Origin: Axinella damicornis
Lineage: Eukaryota > Porifera > Demospongiae > Axinellida > Axinellidae
Direction of reading: 5' to 3'
DNA: 64,000 nt
Assembly (NCBI GenBank): GCA_963931865.1
Contig: OZ007509.1
Span: forward strand, 2,867,554-2,931,553
Shown: positions 25,701 through 35,132 of the stretch, one piece after another
Layout: the number at the start of each line of letters is the position of its first letter
How positions within the stretch are numbered: the first letter of the stretch is position 1
Notes under the pieces: model-generated
The model's database searches: none
Seen by the model: the letters and a program-made list of their open reading frames with translations, nothing else
Told to the model about the DNA's origin: nothing
Made by a program: the position numbers and the translations under genes

Positions 25701-25869
25701 TGCTGCTTGAGCAGGTTGTGTCCAGCACGATCGAGCGCTGTGTGGAGGTGGTGTTGATGGAGCAAAGTGTAAGTTATTTGTAGCTCGAATAATTATGTTC
25801 TGCCACAACAATATTACCTCATGTGATTTTTTTTTTCAGGTGGTAGAAGTCATCTGTGAAAGAAACTGA
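18042..25869 (+). CDS. VPS51: VPS51, GARP/EARP tethering complex subunit
   Basis: Vps51 joins Vps52-54 in GARP (endosome-to-Golgi tethering) and Vps50 in EARP (recycling). Exons: 18042-18078, 18266-18472, 18667-18752, 19100-19255, 19619-19692, 19759-19891, 20375-20463, 20543-20594, 20897-21000, 21146-21257, 21359-21459, 21529-21608, 22006-22148, 22301-22423, 22802-22909, 23267-23365, 23669-23716, 24112-24268, ~24511-24535, 24814-24937, 25270-25382, 25690-25768, 25840-25869. They encode about 759 aa, against 782 in human. Diagnostic blocks are [21 protein letters not shown] and [12 protein letters not shown] at the N terminus, then [51 protein letters not shown] and the C-terminal VVEVICERN. 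The small exon at 24.5 kb is the only uncertain one. Several introns hold long microsatellites ending at the acceptor. Confidence 0.95.
18172..18264 (+). repeat. (CA)n microsatellite abutting VPS51 exon 2
   Basis: A CACA run with a few interruptions continues directly into the CACAG acceptor at 18261-18265. The usual polypyrimidine tract is replaced by CA repeats. Confidence 0.9.
18473..18570 (+). repeat. G-rich tract after VPS51 exon 2 donor
   Basis: GGGAGG/GGGGTTGGGGTG sequence begins at the donor (AG|GTGGGAGG) and runs about 95 bp. It is rich in G-triplets, which act as intronic splicing enhancers in animals. Confidence 0.7.
18960..19090 (+). repeat. CT-rich tract before VPS51 exon 4
   Basis: Sense-strand pyrimidine run (CTCT, CTTC, CCCT) ending just before the TCCGCATAG acceptor. 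Confidence 0.75.
19335..19615 (+). repeat. (CCCT)n microsatellite before VPS51 exon 5
   Basis: About 280 bp of nearly perfect CCCT repeats ends at the CTCTGGTAG acceptor (19610-19618). Open frames through it encode only Leu-Pro-Ser repeats and are not genes. Confidence 0.95.
19892..20185 (+). repeat. 31-bp minisatellite reiterating a 5' splice site
   Basis: Ten copies of a 31-bp unit (GTCTGTGTATGTTCCATACC plus GATACCTACAG) start exactly at the exon 6 donor. CAG|GTCTGT recurs at 19892, 19923, 19954, 19985, 20016, 20047, 20078, 20109, 20140 and 20171. Every copy therefore offers the same donor context as the real exon end. Confidence 0.95.
20648..20800 (+). repeat. (CA)n microsatellite in VPS51 intron 8
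   Basis: About 150 bp of CA repeats on the sense strand, about 100 bp upstream of the exon 9 acceptor at 20896. Confidence 0.95.
21640..21945 (+). repeat. CT-rich tract in VPS51 intron 12
   Basis: Mixed CTCC/CTTC sequence on the sense strand fills most of the intron before exon 13 (acceptor at 22005). Confidence 0.7.
22440..22800 (+). repeat. CT/CA compound microsatellite before VPS51 exon 15
   Basis: Blocks of (CT)n and (CA)n alternate, for example (CT)n(CA)n at 22563-22600, 22608-22640 and 22650-22700, then (CT)n to about 22765. The tract ends at the CTCTACCCAG acceptor (22801). Confidence 0.9.
22953..23222. repeat. GCCTGGGAATGAG palindromes in VPS51 intron 15
   Basis: Three small inverted repeats of the CTCATTCCxGG...CCTGGGAATGAG type lie at 22953-22985, 23142-23171 and 23191-23222. 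The last two are tandem copies of the phrase TGTCTCATTCCTGGGACAGC. Confidence 0.75.
23366..23512 (+). repeat. G-rich tract after VPS51 exon 16 donor
   Basis: GGGGTGGGG/GGAGTGGGTGG repeats run for about 140 bp directly downstream of the donor at 23366. Confidence 0.7.
24292..24475. repeat. GATCAGTTGATCA short-period repeat
   Basis: Degenerate tandem copies of a 12-20 bp unit rich in TGATCAGTTGATC occupy the intron after VPS51 exon 18. The unit is nearly palindromic. Confidence 0.75.
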
Positions 25870-26959
25870 TCGTGACCAGAACACTGCAATTCTATTTGCT
25901 GATTCATTTCAATAGGATGAGCAAATATCCTACTTCTGTGGTTATATAATTATACAACCTCAAGTGATTATGATAGCCTTAGTTATGCACATGTGCAGTA
26001 TGAGGCATAAGTCGGATAGACCACACCCCCTCAGAGGCTACGCGCCCAAAATCTCTTTGGATATGGATTTATCCTAGCCACCTTTCCCACCGCCAGTATT
26101 TGATGGTTTGCATGCAGTAGTATACAAATATGGCAGGGAAGTAGCCTCGAGCGTTCCCAGGCCTTAACTTCTACATGTACACCTTCAGTTTTTGATCACG
26201 CTTGCAGTATTGCAAAAATTGATCGAGGCCTGGGAAAGTATTTCATTACTGGTGGTGGGAATGGCCTGGGAACGAGGATGGGTGTATCTGTGGATAATAA
26301 TAATTATTATGATCCATTGTGCATGTATCTGATCCTCTTATTCAGCATCAATTCTACAGCAATTAATCTATAGTACCTAGTAGGTCTCAACTTAAAAGGG
26401 ACTAATGTATAAATATTTGCACACAGGCATTTGATGGGTGTGCTACTATTAGTGATTATGAATGTGAACTATTTAACTATCACCCAAAGTGCATTCTATT
26501 TATAGTAACTGCATGTGTGCTATTTGTTATTATTATAGTATTAAGTGTATAGGACTACAGGGCAAATATTTGCACACAGGCATGTGAAAGATGTGTTGCT
26601 ATTAGCGATAATGTCTCTAAACTATTTAATCAGCATATGCACAGTCAGTCAATACTTGAAATTCTGCAGCTGTATTTTGTAGGCATTCTTTGCACGGGGA
26701 ATACCACCATTACCTCCTCCTTAGATAAACGTGTGCAGCATGCCACCTATTTGCACACTGCAGCCAATTCTTATTGCTGGATTCCCTTTTATGGGGCTAA
26801 AGTATGCAGAGTAATATTACTGTCTGACTCAGAACCCTCACAAGCATGGGATCGGATTAACAACGCTCACGATGCAGCTGGTTGAATTACAGCCAGCTAG
26901 CAGTATATACTGGAGTACTTTTCAAGGACAAACAATCGTACTAGCTGTACTAGGTAGCC
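25870..26959. other. Intergenic region VPS51 to CARD gene
   Basis: No gene is supported. It contains palindromic GCCTGGG elements at about 26138-26278 and a diverged duplication, with AAATATTTGCACACAGGCAT near 26414 and again near 26563, each followed by similar text to AACTATTTAA. The promoter of the 26960 gene should lie at its right end. Confidence 0.5.
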
Positions 26960-29098
26960 ATGCAGTCAATGTTTCGAAAGAGCAAGCGTCGTGGATCTGA
27001 GCACAAGTCTCCAGAGGCTGTCTCAGTCCAATCTGAAAACTCATCAGAGCCAGCTCCATTGGATAGCTCAGGTGGGATCACCAGAAGAAGAGAGGGCTCT
27101 GACAAGAAGAAGAACAAAAAGCACTCGGTGAGTTTGTTTGCAGCTGTGTGCATGTGCATCTGACTATCAGTTGGCATTGGCCATAGCTACATGGTGTATA
27201 ATATTTTACAGTCACCAAATGTTGCATCATAACATTCCAAAACATTGTTGGCGTAGGGCTCTCTTTGATCTCATGACATGCATGCCAGTTGTATTAATTG
27301 TCACTGTAGCTAGCTCATTATTGTTTCAGGAAATCTTGCCAGACAAAGCACTGGAAGAGAGTGTCATAGAACTTAATTTCACGTACGTGGCCAAGAACCT
27401 TCCCCCTGACGATGCGGCTCCTGCAATGTTCAACCACTTCCTTCTCACTGACAAGGAGTACGAAAGGTATAGAAGCTTGAGAGACACGCCGAAACCTGAT
27501 TATGAAAAAAGTGAGTATCTCCTTGGGTGCTTGCTGAGACGGAGGGCAGGATTTCTGCGAGATTTTTGCAACATTCTGAAAACAATTGAGCCTGCCAGCC
27601 ACATTGCTGATCACCTGGAGCAGGCTTACAAGGAACAGGCTGCCAAAGAAGGTACAGCTCCAACACCAAGAATAATGATTGTGCACTCACAGACACTGTT
27701 ACTATAGTAACCCCACTGTATGGATGAACAGTACGTTGCATGTGCATTGAATTAGATGATTAGGGGATTATATAATGACACTAGAAACAAGGATTTACTG
27801 TAGCTAGTGCTAAACCTTGATTGAAATCTACTTTGTGCAGTTTGATCACAATAAATTAGCTATGAAATCAAATCCTCCTGCTAGGTTTCAGTCGACATCG
27901 TCTATCAAGGATGAGTCATTCTGACCATGACATTCGAAAAAGGAAGGTGCGGTGTTGGTCATGTTTGCAAGTATGAGATACATTTCTGTATGATTATATT
28001 TAATGGATGCAAGTCAAAGGATTGTCACAGTGTTCACTTTTTCCATTGCAGGTGAGCACTCACTCCAAGCAAAGGTGTTCCCACTGCACCAATTTAGAAA
28101 TGTTGAATGAGAAACTTAAGAGATCATGTGATGTGCTGTGGAGCAAAGACTCAGAGCGAGAGCTACAGCACACGCAGCAACTGAAGGGGCAGATAGACTG
28201 CCTCGTCCGAAGTTCTCACCAGCAACTTGAGCAACTACAGGAGGAGAACAAGGAACTGAGGGCCCTACTGGGGAAAGCCAAAGACGAAATGTTACAGTTG
28301 CAGGAAACTTTTGCAGTCATTGAGAGGAGAGTCTATTCACAGACTAGTGCCAATTTGAGCACCAATATACAGTTGCTGGACCGCCTGTCACGCGCATGGC
28401 CGGTGCATGTACAGTCATCCAGTGTGGACCAATCTGTTCACAGCAAAGCAGCAGTTATAGCACCTAATCCACAGAGAAGGCATGAATTGGATGCACTGCT
28501 TCACAAACACTTGAGTATTCTCAGTGACGGGAGTGAAACTACGGATGAACTGACTCATACCGCCAGTGAAATGTCTCTTGTACCAAGCAGTGAAGCTGAA
28601 CAGGACAGACCATTGGCAATGGCCACAATCCAGACACATGACTCCAAGGCAGGGCTAACTACATACACTGCTACGTCGTACCCACTACAATCTTCCAACA
28701 AACACAAGACTGGCAATGGCGGCACCACTCAAAGCTCCGAGTTGGGAGACACTGGGCAGGATCGTACCCCAGGCGTAAAGCAGCCAGAGGTCCCGATACA
28801 AGAATCCAACTCTCATAAGATCCTTGATCGTCACACAAGCATGCAGGACATGTACAGAGAAGAATCCCAACCGAACCCCACAACATCGGGTCCACCATCA
28901 TCCGGAGACACGTACATCACTAATGGTTCCTTCTCCTGCCAGGTTGACTTTGGAGAGCAAGGCTCGCTGAGATCTCCCAAAGCTAAGCAACCATTGCACG
29001 AAAGTGAATCTTTAGCTGCAATGTGCATGACCACAGAATTGGAACAAAAACTCAAAAAGAGGCGCAAAACAATAGAACAAGCAGATTTATCTACTTGA
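26960..29098 (+). CDS. Putative CARD and coiled-coil adaptor protein
   Basis: Four exons join in phase (26960-27127, 27330-27651, 27885-27946, 28052-29098) and encode 532 aa. Residues 1-56 are basic and Ser-rich. Residues about 57-163 look like a death-fold of CARD type: predicted helices, the turn LLTDKEYERYRSL, then CLLRRRAGFLRDFCNIL and ASHIADHLEQ, which match the late CARD helices where many CARDs read LLxxLxxRGxxAFxxFxxAL. Residues about 190-285 begin CSHCTNLEMLNEKL and form a heptad-rich coiled coil (QLEQLQEENKELRALL). The C-terminal ~240 residues are Ser/Thr-rich and low in structure. A CARD plus coiled coil recalls CARD9/CARMA-type signalling scaffolds. The CARD call is by eye and may be wrong. 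The gene boundaries are firm. Confidence 0.65.
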
Positions 29099-29432
29099 GC
29101 AAGAACACTCAATATCAGTATACTTGTATAATCAAGAATCCACTTGAAGTTCATTGTGAATACAATACAAAGCCAAGGTATATGCACTGGGGGGTTACCC
29201 TTGGATTCCCCCCCCTGCCAGGATTTAATTGTAGTAATCTGCATGGGACTACAGCAGTAGCACAATGCTTGTAGTTAAATATGAGAATCAGGGTGTACAG
29301 GAGAACTGCTGGCCATGGGTGATAATAGTAAGGAAAATAACCTGCAGGATCGGCTCTGGTTCTGTACATGCATGGATTGGTCACACGCACTGCAGGTAGC
29401 TAGCCCCGCTATTATATAGCTGCGACAGTGTA

Positions 29433-29440
29433 TGACGTCA
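29433..29440 (+). promoter_or_regulatory. TGACGTCA (CRE) upstream of the GPR157-like gene
   Basis: A perfect palindromic CRE lies 131 bp before the start codon, followed by a CACGTG E-box at 29462-29467. In the decayed duplicate the E-box persists but the CRE has become TGACGACA. Confidence 0.5.
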
Positions 29441-29570
29441 CACGCGCGTTGTGTGTGTAACCACGTGACACTCAACGCTCGATATATAGCTCTACTAGTA
29501 CTACTACTGTGCTTTTTGCATGCAAAGCAGAAAGCTTGCATGAACATAGATACTGTGGGAGCATTGAGCC

Positions 29571-31621
29571 ATGGAGGAGGAGAGTGAAAATGTGCTGTGG
29601 CAAAGTGGTGGTAGTAGCTGCCCCAAAGACACTTTCCAGTGTGGTAACAGGACACTGGATGAGCAACAAGAATACATTATCCGCTATGTAATACCAATTG
29701 TTGTCAGCCTGCTCTCCTGCTTAGGATCAATTTCGATCATGGTTGCCTACCTAGCATTGAGGGACATCCGAACAGGTGCCCAGACCATTGTGACTCTACT
29801 AGCAATTGCAGATTTCATATACTCTCTGTCATTTCTGATGGCACCCATCAATCGATTTTCCTTTTATGATGACACTGATCAGGGAAAGTGCAGTGCATAT
29901 CAGGTTTTATGTACAATTCAGGCATATCTAACAGTATGGTCCGGATGGTGCGTCTTCTTGTGGAATTCTGCCCTCGCTTTTTACTTCTTTCTCCGCTACG
30001 TACTCGGTCGTTCTGCCATATCCTCCAAACTGATACCCATTTGTAATATCCTTTGCTGGGGCGTGCCAACTGTTGTAGCTGTATCGTTGCTGGGGGCAGG
30101 TAAACTTGGGTTCTACCCTCTGTCTCCCCTTTGCTTTGTGAAACCTCAGGACTCCAGCACAGTATACAACATAGTGCACTTATTTGCTGGGGAATTTGCC
30201 GAACTCGTCAGTTTTGTGTTTGTTGGAGTGCTCTACACGGCCATTAGTGTGCACATATGTAAGCAGGTAAGCTATTGGCATTGATGTCAGCTGTGGTTTG
30301 TCTCAATTTGCTCATACTAATTAGGTGACATTCCAGGCCCCCACCCCCTAGGCCCTCTACGCAATATACTTGGCGAAGTGCAATTGAACTAAAAGGCTTT
30401 AGATTTGGGTTATCTCTGCTTCGTACTACATGTGCATGATGTTGAGTGTCCCAGTGCCAACTGCCAAGCACTGGCTTGTTGATTAAGTTATGGGTTAGTA
30501 AGTTAGTAGCTAGTAGCCTCTTTAATACCTTCTTTTAAACTTAACTTGCACAAGTCGGGAGGGTGTGATGGCTGCTTAGGCTCAAGAGTAACCCTGCGTA
30601 CTTATAATAATATTATGTTGAGTCACTGTGCATTGTGAACTAACTATCAGGAGGGTGAGGTGACTGAACAAGGCAGCTACTGCTTCGTAGATATGTCGGT
30701 AGAGCCTATACATTTACAGTCATCTTTGGCAAGCTCATATAAGCTTATTACACTGCTGGTGAAATAGATGGGGACATTGAATGTTGATATTTCTTTCACT
30801 GATGCAGAGATACCAGTCCCATGTGCTGAGCAGTGCTGTGCCTGGTATTGAAAAACAGCTGCTGCTTATTCCATTTCTCTACATTGCCCTGCGTATTTGG
30901 GATTCTGTGAAGTACTTCATGATTCTTGGTGGATTTCCTACCAATCCATGCGAAGAAAGCACAGCACAAACTGCAGGCTTCATTGTGATTGCTATTTTAG
31001 AGGTAAATTTTGCCCTAGCCTTGTTCCAAGGCCATTCCCACTGCCAGTATTTGATTGCTTGCAGTATTTAGCCTAATAGTGCAAGTGATCAAATACTGGC
31101 AGTGGGAATGGCCTGGGAACGAGGCTTCCCCCAAAGTATAATCCTGGCTTGCAATGTACATGTCTGCACGTGATAACCATGCTCATCATAATTATAATCT
31201 GTTGCAGTCAATTGGAGATGGAGGACAAGGCCTTGTTAATGCCATTCTATTTGTCTTCTTGTCACGGGAGATAAGGAAGAGGCTTTTCTGGAATCCTCTG
31301 AAGCGAATATTTGAGAGGCTGAAACACCACAAGAAAGGAAAGGACTACCAAATTACAGCAGATACTGCCGGACTTGTTCCACCACGTACTAGTGAGCAAC
31401 AGAGTCTACTGGATCATGGGTATGATACATATTTTTCGCTGCCATCAGATCCTGACTTTCCCCGATCGTCCAATCAAGGCAGGACAGATCAACTACAGCA
31501 GAGTGTCCACCCTCCAATCCAAGCTCCACAATGTCCACCAGTTGTACTGTCAACCCAGTCCAGTAGGTGCAGTGATACTCACTTTACCCCCTCAGTCACC
31601 GATCTTACTTCAAATAACTAG
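29571..31621 (+). CDS. GPR157-like seven-transmembrane receptor
   Basis: Predicted G-protein-coupled receptor of the GPR157 / cAMP-receptor-like group. Human GPR157 acts at the ciliary membrane through Gq. Three exons (29571-30266, 30808-31002, 31208-31621) encode 434 aa. Seven hydrophobic helices are visible at about residues 40-63, 72-95, 110-145, 155-178, 200-227, 246-270 and 285-320. Family-like blocks are the TM2 text LLAIADFIYSLSFL, CWGVP in TM4, KQLLLIPFLYIALRIWDSVK at TM6 and SIGDGGQGLVNAILFVFLSR at TM7, then a Ser/Pro-rich cytoplasmic tail. An N-terminal NRT glycosylation site is present. The start is the first ATG after a CRE and E-box. The gene has a decayed tandem duplicate downstream. 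Confidence 0.88.
31016..31126. mobile_element. Palindromic MITE in GPR157-like intron 2
   Basis: CCATTCCCACTGCCAGTATT pairs with AATACTGGCAGTGGGAATGG, flanked by TAGCCTTGTTCC and GGGAACGAGGC. The element is about 110 bp and belongs to the GTTCCCAGGC family. Confidence 0.8.
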
Positions 31622-31904
31622 ACTAAAGCCCTTTCTTGTTGTATACCTATTACTTTGGTGTTCAAATACAATAGTAATTGATGTTTGTACGTAATAAGAC
31701 ATTATATTACAAGTGTACTGCTTCACAGAACCAATATATAACCCACCTTATTACATAGCTGTGTTTTCCAAGTGTTCCGTGTACTGTATGAACTTTAGGA
31801 GCCCAATTTCTAGTAGCTTAAATATTTGGACTACACAGTTTTAGAATGTGAAACTGTACTAATAAGCTTGTAGTTGGTGTTTAGGGTTCCTGAAGTAGTT
31901 AAAT

Positions 31905-32370
31905 ATACAGAAGTCAGAGTGTACAGGAGACAGAACTGCTGGGCGATAATAGTAAGGAAAATAACCTCCAGGTCAGCTCTGGTTCTGTACATGCATGGAT
32001 TGGTCACACGCAGGATAGGGAAGGCTCAGCACACATTAGCATTGCAGGTAACTAGCCGGATTTGCTAAAGCTAGCTGTGACAGTGTACGTGTATGACGAC
32101 AGCATGCGTGTTGTGTGTAACCACGTGACACTATGCATGCGCGATAATATAAATGCACGCTGACTATAGCTCTACTGTGCTTTTTGCAAAGCAGAAAGCT
32201 TGCTGTGGGAGCATTGAGCCATGGACTGTGGAATGTGAATGTGGAAGTGAAATGTGCTGTGGCAAAGTGGTGGTAGTAGCAGCCCCAAAGACACTTTCCA
32301 GTGTGGTAACTGACACTGGATGAGCAACAGGAACTTACATAATCCGCTATGTAGCTAATTCATTAAGAAC
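31905..32370 (+). pseudogene. Promoter and 5' exon fragment of duplicated GPR157-like gene
   Basis: From about 31917 the sequence follows 29290-29690: GTGTACAGGAG, ATAATAGTAAGGAAAATAAC, CTCTGGTTCTGTACATGCAT, the E-box segment, then GCATTGAGCCATGGA and CAAAGTGGTGGTAGTAGCAG. The start ATG survives at 32221, but the next in-frame codons reach TGA after four residues, and insertions break the rest. Similarity stops near 32360. Confidence 0.85.
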
Positions 32371-33085
32371 TCCAACTGCATGGCTCATAGTACCCTCTCT
32401 GGGGTGAGGTCACAAATGACCTGGCTGTGCAGGGGAGGGTCCGACATGTGAATGAGACCCTCCGACACCTGGGGAGGGAGGAAGAGGTAATAATCAAATG
32501 GCGGAAGCTTACCCATGACCATTACTGTGCACATCACATCATCAGCTGTTAATTCACTAAGTAGTCAGTGATTCTCATTCTAATATTATGTTACGTGCAT
32601 GGTATCTCAAGCTAGAGTGTGTTGCATTCCGATACCTCATGCAGGCAGCAGGCAAACACCGTCAACATCAAAGTATAGTTGCTCAGTTGCTCTCATGATG
32701 TGTTCAACAGGAATCTACATAATACAAATGCATGCATAAATTACCAGTCTCACCTATGGCCAAGTACTTTGTGTGTGTACAGCCCGAACTAGAGGCCAGA
32801 TGTGGAGACATCAGTAGCTCAGAGTTCAAGCAGCTTGCTCAGCGAAACGGCAAGGGCAATTCGACGATATTTGGAGGAGACAGTGGCGTTTCTATGAGGT
32901 CACTGTTTCCTACAACTATCATCGAATTGCTGAGCGCTCGAGCAAGGAGAGTTAGCTAGAGCCTAGCTAGCCGTGTACCACGTAGCCAGCTGCTGGGGTT
33001 TGAAAATATTTGGCGGGAAGTCAAAGTCAGGTGGCACGCGCATGCGCAACAGGATACATCCGGTTTTTGTATAAATACTGAATTT
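32371..33085. other. Unassigned sequence inside the receptor-gene remnant
   Basis: No gene is recognised. An open frame at 32759-32959 has no family features. GAGGGTCCGACATGTGAATG and its partial inverse at 32430-32470 suggest another small insertion. Confidence 0.4.
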
Positions 33086-33400
33086 GTAGCAAGTTTTGGC
33101 GGGAAGTCGGGATGGCACACTCGCTAAGCACTTGCTTTACAGCCTGGGGGTTGAGTGTTCGTCTCCCCAATAACCGAGTACGAGTCTGGGCCACTCCGTA
33201 CACACCGGTTCCTGACTTCCCCGCCTAGCAGCCGGAGTACGCCGGTTCCCATCTGACCACCGAAGCTAAAGAAAGGTGTTCTGGTTGAAAGCAGGTTAGC
33301 CTCCTGTGATTCCAGTCACCGACGCCTAGCCAGCGCTCCTGAGGCTTACACTTCGGTGTCTGACCTGTCATGGAGGGGTAGGTGTGTTGCTAGGTTGTAT
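33015..33400 (+). mobile_element. SINE-like repeat with tRNA-like and 5S-like segments
   Basis: GATGGCACACTCGC (33111) and GTGTTCGTCTCCC (33155) sit where pol III A and B boxes would be. Downstream, 33232-33285 (GCCGGTTCCCATCTGACCAC then CGAAGCTAAAG and TTCTGGTTGAAAGC) resembles the internal part of animal 5S rRNA around CACCGAAGTTAAGC and CCCGGTTAGTAC. The repeat ends in T-rich sequence. TTTGGCGGGAAGTC occurs at 33009 and 33096, either as part of the element or as a local duplication. Assignment as a SINE is inference. Confidence 0.5.
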
Positions 33401-33740
33401 TTTTATCTTTTTTCCCCCCTTCTTTTTTTTCTTTTGGTTGAGTGTTCATTCAGGGCTGCTATAGTGTAAGTATAGCTTATTCTTCTTTTATTTTTTCCTT
33501 CCTTTTTTTCCCCCTTTCTTTTTTTGTTCTTTTGGGTGTGTTCAATCGGGGCTGCTAGACTATATAGGCTTATTCTTTTTTTTTTTTCCTTTTCTTTTTT
33601 CCCCCCTTTCTTTTTTTTCCTTTTGAGTGTGTTCATTCAGGGCTGCTACAGGTAGACTATATTATTATAATATTATAGGCTTATTTTTCCCCCTTTCTTT
33701 TGGGTGTGTTCATTCAGGGCTGCAACAAGTATAGGTTTAT
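33400..33740. repeat. T-rich tandem repeat with GTGTTCATTCAGGGCTGC
   Basis: Four diverged copies (near 33438, 33538, 33628 and 33706) of GTGTTCATTCAGGGCTGC are separated by long T/C runs and TATAGGCTTATTC. It probably arose by expansion of the SINE-like tail. Confidence 0.75.
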
Positions 33741-34642
33741 TCTCCCTTCAGCTGATTTTGCTGTTCGTCTATATACATGCATTGCAATATTGTTTCCATT
33801 CACATGACTTATAGTTATTGACACAATGCATATCCCTGCCCCCACTGATAGACAGCTGTTCACACTAGATTTTCTATTTGGCTATAGCACGTTTACTCAC
33901 ACAATCATAACATAGCCATGCACAGATCGTGCTTTACGTTGCAAAGTCATAATCCTGGCCGGCCCCTAGTATAAAAAAATGTGTGTGGGCTCAACTATGT
34001 CTGGCCCATGGGGAGTAAACACAGGACCTAATTATCACTGTAGCCGTCATCGCCTGAAGTACATTCTGATAAGAGTTACATGTAGCATGCAACTAATAAT
34101 TTCAGGGTGCAGGGGCCCGGGTCTTGTCAGGTAAATTGTCTGATGCCATTGTACGACCTCAGTTTCAGCTGAAGATTATATATGATTGTCAAAAACATGC
34201 ACCGTCCAAATGGGTCATCCTGTACAGCTATATATGGAGTTAGGTAAGAGAAAGGTAACATTAAATAGTTTGTGAATGATGTATGACTTGCAACTTTGGG
34301 GTGCCTGCAAATTAATTTTAACTGCATGCCTGTATTACTCGCTGCTTGATCGGCAGCCGCAAATAGCTGCATGCTGGTGATGGAGAGACAGGGTGTTGGG
34401 CAACAGCCTCAGCAGCCGTGCAGATGATAGATGCTCTTTCGCCACCACTAAACTCAAACCTGCATGTGTATATGAGGGGCAGGTGTGAGGAGGGTGGTCT
34501 GTAGGTATACACATTCAGTAGTACACTGCACCCCATGCAGCTCCTGTATGGAATGCATGACTGCGAATGGCAGGGCGGATAATGTGGACTTGGGAAGATG
34601 GTTGTACCGCTGAACGCCTTCGGCAGCTCAATACACCCTTGG

Positions 34643-34990
34643 TTGTACAATACATATTTTTCGCTGCCATCAGATCCTGACTTTCCCCAATCGATCTTCC
34701 AATCAAGGCAGGACAGATCAACTACAGCCGAGTGTCCACCCTCCAATCCAAGCTCCACAATGTCCGCCAGTTGTACTGCATGTCTACCCAGTCCAGTAGG
34801 TACGGTGCAGTGATACTCACTTTACCCCCTCGGTAATAATAATTGCAAGTGTGCTGCTTCACAGAACCAAATTCGAATGAATACATAACCCACCTTATTA
34901 CATAGCTGTTCTGTGTTTTCCAAGTGTTCTGTGTATACTGTATAATCTTCAGTGTTTAGGGTTCCTGAAGATTCAGTGTGATATTGATAT
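34643..34990 (+). pseudogene. 3' exon fragment of duplicated GPR157-like gene
   Basis: ACATATTTTTCGCTGCCATC at 34649 begins a stretch matching the C-terminal exon and 3' flank of the receptor gene (31422-31610 and 31705-31900), with indels such as AATCGATCTTCC that break the frame. With the 5' fragment at 31905-32370 it marks a degraded tandem duplicate that has lost its transmembrane core. Confidence 0.85.
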
Positions 34991-34997
34991 CCTGGGC

Positions 34998-35032
34998 TAG
35001 CCTCATTCCCAGGCCGCGTGGGAACGAGGCTA
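34998..35032. repeat. Minimal GTTCCCAGGC palindrome
   Basis: TAGCCTCATTCCCAGGC followed by GTGGGAACGAGGCTA: a 35-bp hairpin, one of the shortest members of the family. Confidence 0.8.
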
Positions 35033-35132
35033 ATCCTGGGCACTTTAGTCCATAGTCACATGACATCATTATAGTCCACAACATTATTGAGAACATTGAT
35101 ACAAGGTCACAATCTGACACCATGACACTAGC

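Noticed and set aside
26637..26885. Small gene upstream of the CARD-like gene
   Set aside because: An 82-codon open frame with no signal peptide, domain or splice context. Its composition matches the surrounding intergenic DNA.
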